A program made the position numbers and the translations under genes. The notes below the pieces were generated by a model, which was not told where the DNA came from, ran no database searches, and saw nothing but the letters and a program-made list of their open reading frames with translations. A stretch of DNA of 43,384 bases from UBA1422 sp041752735 (GTDB lineage Bacteria > Bacillota > Clostridia > Peptostreptococcales > Anaerovoracaceae): NCBI GenBank assembly GCA_041752735.1, contig JBGSVW010000040.1:1-43384 (forward strand), given 5' to 3'. The first letter of the stretch is position 1, and every line of letters begins with the position of its first letter. Positions 8,219 through 17,185 of the stretch are shown here, one piece after another.

Positions 8219-11200
8219 AAATGCATGGATTTAAATCGTTTGTTGAGCCGGTTGTGGTGGAATTCGACAAAGGAATTACTTGTGTTGTTGGCCCAAATGG
8301 TAGTGGCAAAAGTAACATTTCAGATGCCATAAGGTGGGTATTGGGAGAGCAAAGCTCCAAAATGCTACGTTGCGACAAAATGGAAGACGTGATTTTTGCA
8401 GGCACGACCAGTCGAAAATCAAGGGGCATGGCGGAAGTCACCCTGGTCATTGACAACAGCACCGGAATTTTGCCCATCGACTTTAGCGAAGTTGCCATCA
8501 CTCGTCGCCTCTTTCGTTCCGGCGAAAGTGAATATGCAATCAATAATAGTACCTGCCGACTTAGAGATATCACCGAACTTTTGCTGGACACCGGCATTGG
8601 CGTGGAAGGGTATTCCTTAATCGGACAAGGCCATATAGTAGACATTATCAGCAATAAATCCGATAGTATCAAAGAAATCTTTGAAGAATCTGCTGGCATC
8701 GTCAGCTATCGCAAGAAAAAAGAAGATGCCGAAAAGAAATTGGCGTCCTCTTCTGTGAATATGGAGCGGGTTGCAGACATCATTGGCGAAATTGAAGGAC
8801 GGATTGACGGCCTTAAAGAAGACAGCGCCAAAGCAACCGAATACCTTGAACTTCGGGACCGATACAAGGAATTGGAAATCAATATCACCCTCAAAAGCAT
8901 CGAAACCATCGAGCAAAAGGCTCAGGAATATAAGCAGGACGTTGCCCAATTGCAATCGCAGCTGGACAGTTCTGTCACCGAAAAAGCCGATATATACAAA
9001 GAGTTGGAAGCACTGCGGCTTCGCAGCGAGAACCTGGACGAGCTGAGCAATGAGACTCGGGAAACTCTAATGACAAGCATTGAAGAAATCAATGCCCTGG
9101 TCAACCGCAGCGAGGTGGGCTCGGAACGTCTGGCCGCCATCGAAAAAGACAATCAACGGCTGATTGCCGAAATAGCAGCCCTTGAAAACAAATTGGATAG
9201 AGAAAAGAACAATTCCAAAGCACAGTTTGATAGCAAGGAAGAAACCGATTTGCGCTTATCCCAGCTTACCGCTGAAATGGAGGCCAAAGTGTCTGCCTTC
9301 CAGCTGGGAAGTGGAGATTTGGCAGCCCAGACCGCAGAAATCGATGGGCTAAAAAATCAACTATTTGATTATCATAATGACATGAGTTCTAAGAAGGCGC
9401 AGGCAAGTAGCCTGTCCGGACTTCGAGAAACCCTGGAAACCAGACGGATACAAGTGCTCTCCGAAAAGGATAGTGGCGAAAGTGGCAATCAGACCACTCT
9501 TCATGCCCTGCAAGAGGCAAAGGAGTCACTGGTTAAACTGGAGGCGGAGCGAGACAACCTCAAAGAGCAAATAACGGCATGCAGAAATCGACTGTCCGAT
9601 GGGCAGACCACAGAGCGGGAAACATCAAAGAGACTGGAAGAACTGAATATCAACAAGAGTCAGTTTTCCACCCGCAAAAAAACCATTGAAGAAATGGAAA
9701 GCAATTATGAAGGCTATAATGGTGCAGTCAAGCACATCATGCGTTCAGGCATATCCGGCATACACGGAGTGGTTGCAGAACTGATTACTGTACCTACCGG
9801 ATTTGAAATTGCCATGGAAACCGCTTTGGGTGGATCCCTACAGCACATTGTGTGTGATGCAGATGCCACAGCAAAGAAAGCGATTTTGGAGCTGAAGAAC
9901 AGCAGGGCTGGTCGATTGACATTCCTGCCGGTAGCTGCAATCAAAGCGGCACCCGGACCTAAGGAACAAATGATTGAACGTGAACCCGGATACAAAGGCA
10001 TCGCAGCCAATTGCATTCAGTATGACCCGGCCTTTGCCAATGTAATGCAATACCTGCTGGGTAGAGTGGTCGTCATGGACAATATGGACAACGCCATCGC
10101 ACTTTCCAAAAAAATTGATACCAACCTTCGATTTGTCACACTGGAAGGCGAAATCATCAACGCCAACGGAGCTATTACCGGAGGAAAATACAAAAATAAC
10201 AGCGCAAATCTCTTGGAACGGCGTGCTGAAATCAGCAAACTGGAAGAGAACCTGAAACAGGCAGTAGCGGATGCTGAGAATGCAGCCGGCAAACTTTTGG
10301 CATTGCAACAAGCTATGGCCAAAGACCGGGGTTTGTTGGAAAAACTGGATGAAGAATTCCGCGGCAAGGAACTTGGTGTGTTCGCGGCTCAGAATGAAAT
10401 AAAAATTATGGATACCGCCATGGGTGATTTTAAAAACAACACTCACAAATGGGAGCGGGAACTGGAAAATATCGACCGAGAAATGGATGGCGCGCAACAA
10501 AGCGTCATAAAGCTTAATGCCCAGATCCAAGAAATTTTATCAGCCATAAGCAAAACGGAAACTACAATCGAAGCCATTGGTGCCTCACTGGAAAAAGACA
10601 AGGAAGTGCTTTCCCAGTCAAGCGAAGAAATCACAAAAGCAAGGATTGCGGTCAATGCCTGTGAAAACGAAAAAACCAAGATAGACGAAATTGTAGAGCG
10701 AATCAATGATGCCATCTTTGAAATACAGGAAGAAAAAGCGTTCAAGGAGCAGGAACTGGAAAAACTAAAAACCGAGCGTGACGATATTCTGAAAAATTTC
10801 AACGGCAATGAAGATTTGGTCCGCGAAAAAGAATTGGCAAAAGAAGACATGCAGGAAAAACTCAAGCAGATGACCACAGAGCGCAGTGAAGTGGGAGGCC
10901 AATTAAATCGACTTTACGCTGTCCGGGACCGGCTGGATGAAACCCTAAATGCTCTGCAGGGACAGAAATACGAACTAGAAATCAAAATGGCCAAGCAAGA
11001 AGCCCAACTGGAAAATTTCAAAGAAAAACTATGGGAAGAATTCGAGTTATCTTATCTTCATGCCATGGACTTCAAAAAAGAAGAGTTTTCCATGAACGCG
11101 GCCATCCGAGAAAATCGGGACATCAAGAACCGACTCAAGGAATTGGGAGAAGTCAATGTAGGTGCCATCAAGGAATACAAGGTGGTCAGCGAACGGTATA

Positions 11201-11763
11201 CCTTCCTCTCCACACAGCGTACTGATATTGAAGCCAGCATTAGCCAGCTTCGAAAAATCATTGAAGATATGGACAAAATCATAAGAAACCGTTTCAAAGA
11301 CAGTTTTGACAGGATTGTACAGAATTTCGAAGAAGTATTCGTTGAGTTCTTTGGAGGCGGCAAAGCCACCATTACCCTTAGTGATGAAATCAACCCGCTG
11401 GATGCGGAAATCCAGATAACGGCCCAGCCTCCGGGCAAGCAACTGAAGAGCATCAACCTGCTATCCGGCGGAGAAAAGACTATGACCGCCATCGCACTGA
11501 TGTTTGCCGTGCTGAAGACCAAGCCGACACCCTGTTGCATCCTGGACGAGGTGGAAGCTGCGCTGGATGACACCAACATCGACATTTTCGCTAAATATCT
11601 GAAGAAATTTGATAATATACAATTCACACTGATTACTCACCAAAAGGCCACCATGGAACATGCCGACGCAATGTACGGAGTCACCATGCCGGAACGAGGA
11701 GTCTCCAAGATTTACTCTCTGAAACTGGGGGACGACCTGTTTAATCAGAGTATCCTGGCATAA
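8200..11763 (+). CDS. smc: Chromosome segregation/condensation ATPase SMC
   Basis: Long coiled-coil ABC-type ATPase that compacts and segregates the chromosome with ScpAB; 1187 residues, the normal length. Walker A VVGPNGSGKSNISDAI is at about residues 28-43. Two long coiled-coil arms flank a hinge (about residues 500-650, with YEGYNGAVKHIM and GIHGVVAELI). The C-terminal signature LLSGGEKTMTAIALMF and Walker B CCILDEVEAALDDTN are intact. I use the ATG at 8200 rather than the TTG at 8191 because GGGGAG at 8184-8189 sits 10 bases before the ATG but only one before the TTG. scpA and scpB are not in this window. Confidence 0.97.
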   Translation: MYFKRIEMHGFKSFVEPVVVEFDKGITCVVGPNGSGKSNISDAIRWVLGEQSSKMLRCDKMEDVIFAGTTSRKSRGMAEVTLVIDNSTGILPIDFSEVAITRRLFRSGESEYAINNSTCRLRDITELLLDTGIGVEGYSLIGQGHIVDIISNKSDSIKEIFEESAGIVSYRKKKEDAEKKLASSSVNMERVADIIGEIEGRIDGLKEDSAKATEYLELRDRYKELEINITLKSIETIEQKAQEYKQDVAQLQSQLDSSVTEKADIYKELEALRLRSENLDELSNETRETLMTSIEEINALVNRSEVGSERLAAIEKDNQRLIAEIAALENKLDREKNNSKAQFDSKEETDLRLSQLTAEMEAKVSAFQLGSGDLAAQTAEIDGLKNQLFDYHNDMSSKKAQASSLSGLRETLETRRIQVLSEKDSGESGNQTTLHALQEAKESLVKLEAERDNLKEQITACRNRLSDGQTTERETSKRLEELNINKSQFSTRKKTIEEMESNYEGYNGAVKHIMRSGISGIHGVVAELITVPTGFEIAMETALGGSLQHIVCDADATAKKAILELKNSRAGRLTFLPVAAIKAAPGPKEQMIEREPGYKGIAANCIQYDPAFANVMQYLLGRVVVMDNMDNAIALSKKIDTNLRFVTLEGEIINANGAITGGKYKNNSANLLERRAEISKLEENLKQAVADAENAAGKLLALQQAMAKDRGLLEKLDEEFRGKELGVFAAQNEIKIMDTAMGDFKNNTHKWERELENIDREMDGAQQSVIKLNAQIQEILSAISKTETTIEAIGASLEKDKEVLSQSSEEITKARIAVNACENEKTKIDEIVERINDAIFEIQEEKAFKEQELEKLKTERDDILKNFNGNEDLVREKELAKEDMQEKLKQMTTERSEVGGQLNRLYAVRDRLDETLNALQGQKYELEIKMAKQEAQLENFKEKLWEEFELSYLHAMDFKKEEFSMNAAIRENRDIKNRLKELGEVNVGAIKEYKVVSERYTFLSTQRTDIEASISQLRKIIEDMDKIIRNRFKDSFDRIVQNFEEVFVEFFGGGKATITLSDEINPLDAEIQITAQPPGKQLKSINLLSGGEKTMTAIALMFAVLKTKPTPCCILDEVEAALDDTNIDIFAKYLKKFDNIQFTLITHQKATMEHADAMYGVTMPERGVSKIYSLKLGDDLFNQSILA

Positions 11764-11809
11764 ACCGGGCTGTCAGAAACCCAACGGCATTATTAGAAAA
11801 GGAAACAAT

Positions 11810-12709
11810 ATGTCATTATTTAAAGAAAAAAAAGGCATCTTTGGTAGAATGTCCGAAAGGCTGGGGGATGCATTCATGCTTCGATCCTCAGTGGATGAAG
11901 AACTGCTGGAGGAACTGGAAGAAATATTGATCACATCGGATATTGGTATGAATACCACCGAAAAAATCATGGAGGATCTTCGTCGGGATATTAAGGTGGG
12001 ACAAATCACCAATCCGGAAGGGGTGCGCAAACACCTGAAGGCAGACATGATTAAGCTGATTGATAAAGGGGAACGTCACAAAATACCTGAAGCCTTCCCG
12101 CTGGTGATTCTAATCATCGGTACCAACGGCAGCGGTAAAACCACCACCATAGGGAAACTGGCGCAGATGTACCGGAACGAAGAAAAGTCGGTGCTTATTG
12201 CAGCCGCAGACACCTTCCGTGCGGCGGCAAGCCAGCAACTGGAAGTCTGGGGTGACCGGGTTGGCGTCAATGTGATTCGTCACATGGACGGCTCCGATCC
12301 ATCCGCAGTTATATTTGATGCCATCACATCAGCAAAAGCGAAGAATATCGATGTGCTGATCTGCGATACGGCCGGCCGTCTTCAGACCAAAAAAAATCTG
12401 ATGGCCGAGCTTGAAAAAATGAACAAGGTCATCGACCGGGAATACCCCGGGGCGACAAAAGAAACCTTGTTGGTGTTGGATGCCAATACTGGCAAAAACG
12501 CTGTTTCCCAAGCCAAGGAGTTTGGGGAAATTACAGATTTGTCCGGAATCATTCTGACAAAACTGGACGGAACCGCCAAAGGAGGCATCGCCATAACCAT
12601 CGCCGACGAGTTCAATCTGCCCATAAAGTTTGTGGGAATGGGTGAGAAGTTGGAAGATTTGGCGGCCTTTGACCCGGCGGACTACATAGGAGGAATTTTT
12701 AATGAGTAA
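11810..12709 (+). CDS. ftsY: Signal recognition particle receptor FtsY
   Basis: SRP-GTPase that docks ribosome-SRP complexes at the membrane; 299 residues, a short form lacking the long acidic N-terminal domain of enteric FtsY. N domain first, then the G domain with GTNGSGKTTTIGKLA (G1), DTFRAAASQQL, DTAGRLQTKKNLMAEL (G3), TKLDGTAKGG (G4) and KFVGMGEKLEDL. AAAAGGAAAC precedes the ATG. It is separated from smc by 46 bp with no visible terminator, and its end overlaps der by 8 nt. The ffh/ylxM genes that often follow are absent. Confidence 0.96.
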   Translation: MSLFKEKKGIFGRMSERLGDAFMLRSSVDEELLEELEEILITSDIGMNTTEKIMEDLRRDIKVGQITNPEGVRKHLKADMIKLIDKGERHKIPEAFPLVILIIGTNGSGKTTTIGKLAQMYRNEEKSVLIAAADTFRAAASQQLEVWGDRVGVNVIRHMDGSDPSAVIFDAITSAKAKNIDVLICDTAGRLQTKKNLMAELEKMNKVIDREYPGATKETLLVLDANTGKNAVSQAKEFGEITDLSGIILTKLDGTAKGGIAITIADEFNLPIKFVGMGEKLEDLAAFDPADYIGGIFNE

Positions 12710-14027
12710 ACCATTGGTTGCCGTGGTGGGGAGACCCAACGTCGGCAAATCAACGTTTTTCAATATGGTGGTCGGTCGTAGAGTTTCCATCGTGGAAGAC
12801 ATCCCCGGGGTCACCCGGGATCGGATTTATGCCGAGGCAGAATGGCGCAACATTCAGTTCGCCCTGATTGATACCGGCGGCATTGAACCCAACAGTGTTG
12901 AAATCATTCCGGCGCAGATGCGGGAACAGGCGGAAATCGCCATGGATCTGGCTGATGTGATTATGTTTATGGTGGACGGCCGTGACGGCTTGACACCAGC
13001 GGACCGAGATGTGGCGCAAATGTTGCGACAAGCCGGCAAGAAAGTTATACTAGTGGTCAATAAAGTGGATACGGCCAAATTGCCCGATGATTTCTATGAC
13101 TTTTATGAACTTGGGCTGGGCGAACCTATGGCCATTTCTTCCACCAACTTGCTGGGCATCGGCGATGTTTTAGACGAGGTGGTAAAGAATTTTCCCAGAG
13201 TTTCAGAAGAGGAAGAAGAAGACACCATGAAAATTGCCGTCATCGGCAAGCCTAATGTGGGGAAATCATCATTGGTTAACGAGATTCTCGGAGAAAATAG
13301 GGTTATTGTATCCGAAATTGCTGGAACAACGAGGGATTCCATTGACAGCCCCTTTGAAAGGGACGGAGACAAATACCTCTTAATTGACACGGCAGGCATA
13401 AGACGTAAGAGCAGAGTCAATGAAAATATCGAAAAATACAGTGTAGTCCGTGCTATCGCAGCAATTGAACGGTGCGACGTTTGCCTTCTAATGGTAGACG
13501 CTTTGGACGGCATCACCGAACAGGATAAAAAAATCGCCGGAGTTGCTCACGAAGCCGGCAAAGGCATTATTGTTGTAGTCAATAAGTGGGATCTGATTGA
13601 CAATAAAGAAACCAATACCATGAGGGATTTTGAGAGAGTCATGGACCGGGAGCTGACGTTTATGTCATATGCGCCATCCTTGTTTATTTCCGTCAAGGAA
13701 CATCAGCGAGTGGATAAAGTACTGGAATTGGCCAAAACTGTTGCCGAGAATCGGACCCTTCGGGTATCCACCGGACAACTGAACAGTCTTATCGGCGATG
13801 CGACCATGCTGAAGCCGCCACCCTCAGATAAGGGCAAGCGACTGAAGATTTATTATGCGACACAGGTCGGAGTCAAGCCACCCTTGTTCTCCTTCCAGAT
13901 CAATTCCAGAGCGTTGATGCATTTCTCATATGCCAGATATCTGGAAAATAGAATCCGTGATTGTTATGGATTCATGGGTACTTCAATTAAATTTGTTTTT
14001 AGAGAGAAGGGAGAAAAAGTAGAATGA
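12702..14027 (+). CDS. der: Ribosome biogenesis GTPase Der (EngA)
   Basis: Tandem-GTPase protein needed for 50S subunit maturation; 441 residues. The first G domain shows GRPNVGKSTFFN and DTGGIE, the second GKPNVGKSSLVNEI and DTAGIRRK, with NKxD motifs (NKVDTAK, NKWDLID). The C-terminal KH-like domain ends FVFREKGEKVE. The ATG lies inside the end of ftsY, with AGGAGG upstream (12689-12694), and the last four bases overlap plsY as ATGA, so three genes are coupled. Confidence 0.97.
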   Translation: MSKPLVAVVGRPNVGKSTFFNMVVGRRVSIVEDIPGVTRDRIYAEAEWRNIQFALIDTGGIEPNSVEIIPAQMREQAEIAMDLADVIMFMVDGRDGLTPADRDVAQMLRQAGKKVILVVNKVDTAKLPDDFYDFYELGLGEPMAISSTNLLGIGDVLDEVVKNFPRVSEEEEEDTMKIAVIGKPNVGKSSLVNEILGENRVIVSEIAGTTRDSIDSPFERDGDKYLLIDTAGIRRKSRVNENIEKYSVVRAIAAIERCDVCLLMVDALDGITEQDKKIAGVAHEAGKGIIVVVNKWDLIDNKETNTMRDFERVMDRELTFMSYAPSLFISVKEHQRVDKVLELAKTVAENRTLRVSTGQLNSLIGDATMLKPPPSDKGKRLKIYYATQVGVKPPLFSFQINSRALMHFSYARYLENRIRDCYGFMGTSIKFVFREKGEKVE

Positions 14028-14653
14028 CATCACAGACTGCAATGATTTTAGCTCTTGGATTTGGGTTGCTTGCCTATTTAATCGGCAGTATATCACCATC
14101 CATTTTGCTTGCAAAATCCAAGGGAGTTGATATCAAAAAGGAAGGCAGTGGCAATGCCGGAACCACCAATACGCTTCGTGTGCTGGGTCCAAAGGCCGCA
14201 GTCATTACTTTAATCATTGATGTATGCAAAGGATACCTTGCCGTATTCATTGGTGGATATTTTACCGCTTACGCCGGAGTATTAGTCATGAATCAAACCA
14301 TGTACCTTTGCGCAGTTGGTGTGGTACTTGGTCATATCTGGCCAATATTCTTCAAATTCAAAGGCGGAAAAGGCATTGCCACCGCTTTCGGTGCCATCCT
14401 GGCCGTCAATTGGTTGGTAGCCCTCATTGCCCTGGCCATTGTTGCTTTGGGTGTTTTGGTCTCCAAAAGGATGTCCGTGGGTTCGCTCATGGGTGCGCTT
14501 GCGTTACCGTTCCTATTCATATATTTTGAGTTTGATTTTTTGATGGGTTCGTTTTTTCTGGCAGTTCTGGTCATTCATACCCATCGGGCAAATCTGGGCC
14601 GTTTAAGGAACGGAACAGAACCCAAAATCAGTTTTGGCAAAAAAGGCAAATAG
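14024..14653 (+). CDS. plsY: Glycerol-3-phosphate acyltransferase PlsY
   Basis: Membrane enzyme that transfers the acyl group of acyl-phosphate to glycerol-3-phosphate, giving lysophosphatidate. 209 residues with about five hydrophobic segments and the three conserved PlsY motifs: GSISPSILLAKSKGVDIKKEGSGNAGTTN, the phosphate-binding GHIWPIFFKFKGGKGIATAFG, and HRANLGRLRNGTEPKI. The substrate pool is supplied by PlsX and GpsA in the same block. Overlaps der by ATGA. Confidence 0.96.
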   Translation: MTSQTAMILALGFGLLAYLIGSISPSILLAKSKGVDIKKEGSGNAGTTNTLRVLGPKAAVITLIIDVCKGYLAVFIGGYFTAYAGVLVMNQTMYLCAVGVVLGHIWPIFFKFKGGKGIATAFGAILAVNWLVALIALAIVALGVLVSKRMSVGSLMGALALPFLFIYFEFDFLMGSFFLAVLVIHTHRANLGRLRNGTEPKISFGKKGK

Positions 14654-14668
14654 CCGGGAGGAAAAAAC

Positions 14669-15664
14669 ATGACTATGAAAAACATAGGTGTGATTGGCGC
14701 AGGAAGTTGGGGCACCGCCCTGGCTGTAACTCTTAGCGATAAAGGACACAAAGTTAAGATTTGGGATCTCAATGCTGAGCATCTGTCAGAATGTGAGAGA
14801 AATCGTGAAAATGTAAGATTTCTCCCAGGTGTGAAGTTTGGCGAAAATCTTACTACTGCACCGAACCCTCAATCAACCTTAAGAGACGCTGAGGTAGTGG
14901 TGTTTTCCGCCCCAGCACAGCATTTTAGAAGTGCGTTAAGCAGTGCTATCCCATATCTGACAGATGAGATGGTTTTAGTCAATGTGGCCAAGGGTATCGA
15001 ACAAAAATCTCTGAAGCGGATGTCTCAAATTGCTGAAGAGTTGCTACCCAACGCGAAATACGTAGTCCTTTCCGGCCCTTCCCATGCGGAGGAAGTGGGT
15101 CTAAAACTACCAACCACTGTCGCTGTGGCTTCAAAGGATATGGCTTTGGCAGAATACATCCAGGATGTTTTCATTACAGACCGTTTCAGGGTTTATACAA
15201 ATCATGATGTGGTTGGCGTGGAACTGGGGGGCGCACTAAAAAATATTATCGCCCTGGCTGCAGGCATCTCTGATGGCATGGGCTTTGGTGACAATGCAAA
15301 AGCAGCAATGATGACCCGGGGCATGGTGGAGATGGCTCGTCTTGGTGTTGCCCTTGGTGGAGAAGCTTCAACCTTCTGGGGACTCACCGGAATGGGTGAC
15401 TTGATTGTCACCTGTACCAGTATGCATTCCCGTAACAGAAGATGCGGAATTCTCATTGGACAAGGCATGAAACCTGAAGACGCGGTCAAAGAAGTTGGCA
15501 TGGTGGTGGAAGGAATGTACACCGCGGAAGCTGCATATGAACTGGCCCACAAAGTTGGTGTTGACATGCCGTTCACCGATAGAATTTATAAGGTAATTCA
15601 AGGCGAAATCGATGCCACTACGGCAGCCTTTGAACTGATGACACGAGAAAGAAAGCACGAGTAA
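14669..15664 (+). CDS. gpsA: NAD(P)+-dependent glycerol-3-phosphate dehydrogenase
   Basis: Makes sn-glycerol-3-phosphate from dihydroxyacetone phosphate, the backbone used by PlsY. 331 residues. N-terminal Rossmann loop GVIGAGSWGTALAVTLSDKGH; VANVAKG-like LVNVAKGIEQKS; LSGPSHAEEV; the catalytic-domain segments ELGGALKNIIALAAGISDGMGFGDNAKAAMMTRG and FWGLTGMGDLIVTCTS are all intact. Seven bases after GGGAGG begins the chosen ATG; a second ATG six bases on is possible. The plsY-gpsA order is conserved in many Clostridia. Confidence 0.97.
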   Translation: MTMKNIGVIGAGSWGTALAVTLSDKGHKVKIWDLNAEHLSECERNRENVRFLPGVKFGENLTTAPNPQSTLRDAEVVVFSAPAQHFRSALSSAIPYLTDEMVLVNVAKGIEQKSLKRMSQIAEELLPNAKYVVLSGPSHAEEVGLKLPTTVAVASKDMALAEYIQDVFITDRFRVYTNHDVVGVELGGALKNIIALAAGISDGMGFGDNAKAAMMTRGMVEMARLGVALGGEASTFWGLTGMGDLIVTCTSMHSRNRRCGILIGQGMKPEDAVKEVGMVVEGMYTAEAAYELAHKVGVDMPFTDRIYKVIQGEIDATTAAFELMTRERKHE

Positions 15665-15666
15665 TC

Positions 15667-17004
15667 ATGACGTCAAACGAAAAGTTGTTCCATATTCAAA
15701 CCTTCGGCTGCCAGATGAACGAGCGGGACTCGGAAACACTTGCCGGTATGCTGAGCGAAATGGGATATGTGGCAACTACTGACAAGAAGGCCGCAGATGT
15801 GGCCATCATCAATACTTGCAGTGTCCGGGAAAACGCAGATCTGCGTTTTTTTGGTACTTTAGGGCAGTTGAAAAAAATAAAGGAAAGCCGCCCTGATTTT
15901 GTGGTGTGCATCTGTGGTTGCATGATGCAACAGCAACACATCATCGATACAGTAAAAAGCAAGTACCCATGGGTAGACTTGATCTTTGGCACCCATAATA
16001 TTCATGCATTTCCACAGTTGCTTCAGAATGTAAAAGAAGAGCGGATTAAGAGAGTTGCGATTCTGGATAACGGAGGTGAAATTGTGGAAGGGCTTCCCGC
16101 AAAACGGGAACATCGACATAAAGCTTTTGTAAATATCATGTATGGATGCGACAATTTTTGCACCTATTGCATTGTTCCTTTTACCCGGGGCAGGGAAAGA
16201 AGCCGAAAGCCTGAAGATGTTTTGAAGGAAGTTCAAAAATTAGCGGCCGAAGGGGTCAAAGAAATCACCTTGCTTGGACAGAATGTCAACTCCTATCATG
16301 GCGCATCAAATGGTGCATCCAGTACCGACTTTGCGGATCTGATTCATTTGATTGATAGCGTGGAAGGTTTAGAGAGAATCCGTTTCATGACTTCCCACCC
16401 AAAAGATTTGTCCGACAAGCTGATTGATACATATCGTACTTGTGACAAACTTCATCCCTACATTCATTTGCCCGTCCAGTCCGGTAGTGACCGGATCCTG
16501 CAGAAGATGAATCGGAAATACTCTTCCGCCTATTATTTGGATTTGGTCAACAGGCTCAAGGCCACGGTGCCTAATCTTTGTATTACCACCGATATCATCG
16601 TAGGCTTTCCCGGTGAGACCGAAGAGGACTTTGAAGCAACCTTGACGCTATGTCATCAGGTGCAATTTGACTCTGCGTTTACCTTCATCTATTCAGTGCG
16701 CAAAGGTACTCCTGCGGAAAACTATGGAGATCAGTTACCGGAGGCGTTGAAACATCAGCGGTTTAATCGGCTGGTTGAGGTCATCAATCACTATGCTGCC
16801 TTGAAGAATCAAGCTTACGTCGGTCGGGTGGTCTCAGTCTTGGTGGATGGTCCAAGCAAAACCGATGAGACCATGCTCACAGGCCGAACAGAAGAGTTTA
16901 AGGTGGTGGATTTTCCCAATGGGGGGCAAAAGACTGGCGATGTTGTCAATGTTGAGATAACTCAAGGAAAAACTTTTTCCCTTCGTGGAATTGAAAGCCA
17001 CTGA
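15667..17004 (+). CDS. miaB: tRNA-2-methylthio-N6-dimethylallyladenosine synthase MiaB
   Basis: Radical-SAM methylthiotransferase modifying A37 of tRNAs that read UNN codons. 445 residues. N-terminal domain with three cluster ligands (QTFGCQMNERDSE, NTCSVRENAD, CICGCMMQ), radical-SAM motif YGCDNFCTYCIVPFTRGRERSR (C-x3-C-x2-C), and a C-terminal TRAM domain (VGRVVSVLVDGPSK ... GDVVNVEITQGKTFSLRG). It starts two bases after gpsA with only a weak ribosome site and is the last gene of the housekeeping block. No clear terminator follows; the ech promoter begins about 60 bp later. Confidence 0.95.
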   Translation: MTSNEKLFHIQTFGCQMNERDSETLAGMLSEMGYVATTDKKAADVAIINTCSVRENADLRFFGTLGQLKKIKESRPDFVVCICGCMMQQQHIIDTVKSKYPWVDLIFGTHNIHAFPQLLQNVKEERIKRVAILDNGGEIVEGLPAKREHRHKAFVNIMYGCDNFCTYCIVPFTRGRERSRKPEDVLKEVQKLAAEGVKEITLLGQNVNSYHGASNGASSTDFADLIHLIDSVEGLERIRFMTSHPKDLSDKLIDTYRTCDKLHPYIHLPVQSGSDRILQKMNRKYSSAYYLDLVNRLKATVPNLCITTDIIVGFPGETEEDFEATLTLCHQVQFDSAFTFIYSVRKGTPAENYGDQLPEALKHQRFNRLVEVINHYAALKNQAYVGRVVSVLVDGPSKTDETMLTGRTEEFKVVDFPNGGQKTGDVVNVEITQGKTFSLRGIESH

Positions 17005-17059
17005 CTTCGGAGATTTTCTCAACAATAAGACAATAGTCAGAAGATTAGAACTTTACAAA

Positions 17060-17079
17060 TTCGTTGATTTTACAACGAA
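17060..17079. promoter_or_regulatory. Palindromic operator upstream of ech (CGTTG-N6-CAACG type)
   Basis: TTCGTTG at 17060-17066 and CAACGAA at 17073-17079 are perfect inverted repeats with a 6-bp spacer, a geometry typical of Crp/Fnr-family sites. A near copy lies upstream of hcp and the Crp/Fnr-like gene (39939-39954). The centre is 17069.5; TTTAAT at 17099-17104 begins 29.5 bp downstream, as expected for a class II activator site at -41.5. Confidence 0.7.
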
Positions 17080-17086
17080 AGATATA

Positions 17087-17115
17087 TTGAAATCTCAGTT
17101 TAATAGGTATACAAT
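17087..17115 (+). promoter_or_regulatory. Candidate ech operon promoter
   Basis: TTGAAA at 17087-17092 and TACAAT at 17110-17115 are 17 bp apart. An alternative is an activator-dependent promoter using TTTAAT at 17099-17104 with no -35 box, governed by the palindrome at 17060-17079. Either gives a leader of about 65-75 nt before echA. The short open frame at 16985-17170 crossing this area has no ribosome site and looks incidental. Confidence 0.5.
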
Positions 17116-17185
17116 GTTCACGTCTGTATGCTACGTTATATTTTATAAAGATTCTATTTGGACGAATTAAGTTAAGGAGGATTCA

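Noticed and set aside
9838..10530. 230-codon open frame antisense to smc, and similar long antisense frames over valS, ftsY and gpsA
   Set aside because: They mirror the codon pattern of well-supported genes on the other strand and have no ribosome site or recognisable motif.
16985..17170. 61-codon open frame between miaB and echA
   Set aside because: It begins at a GTG inside miaB, has no ribosome site, crosses the ech promoter and operator, and shows no protein-like composition.
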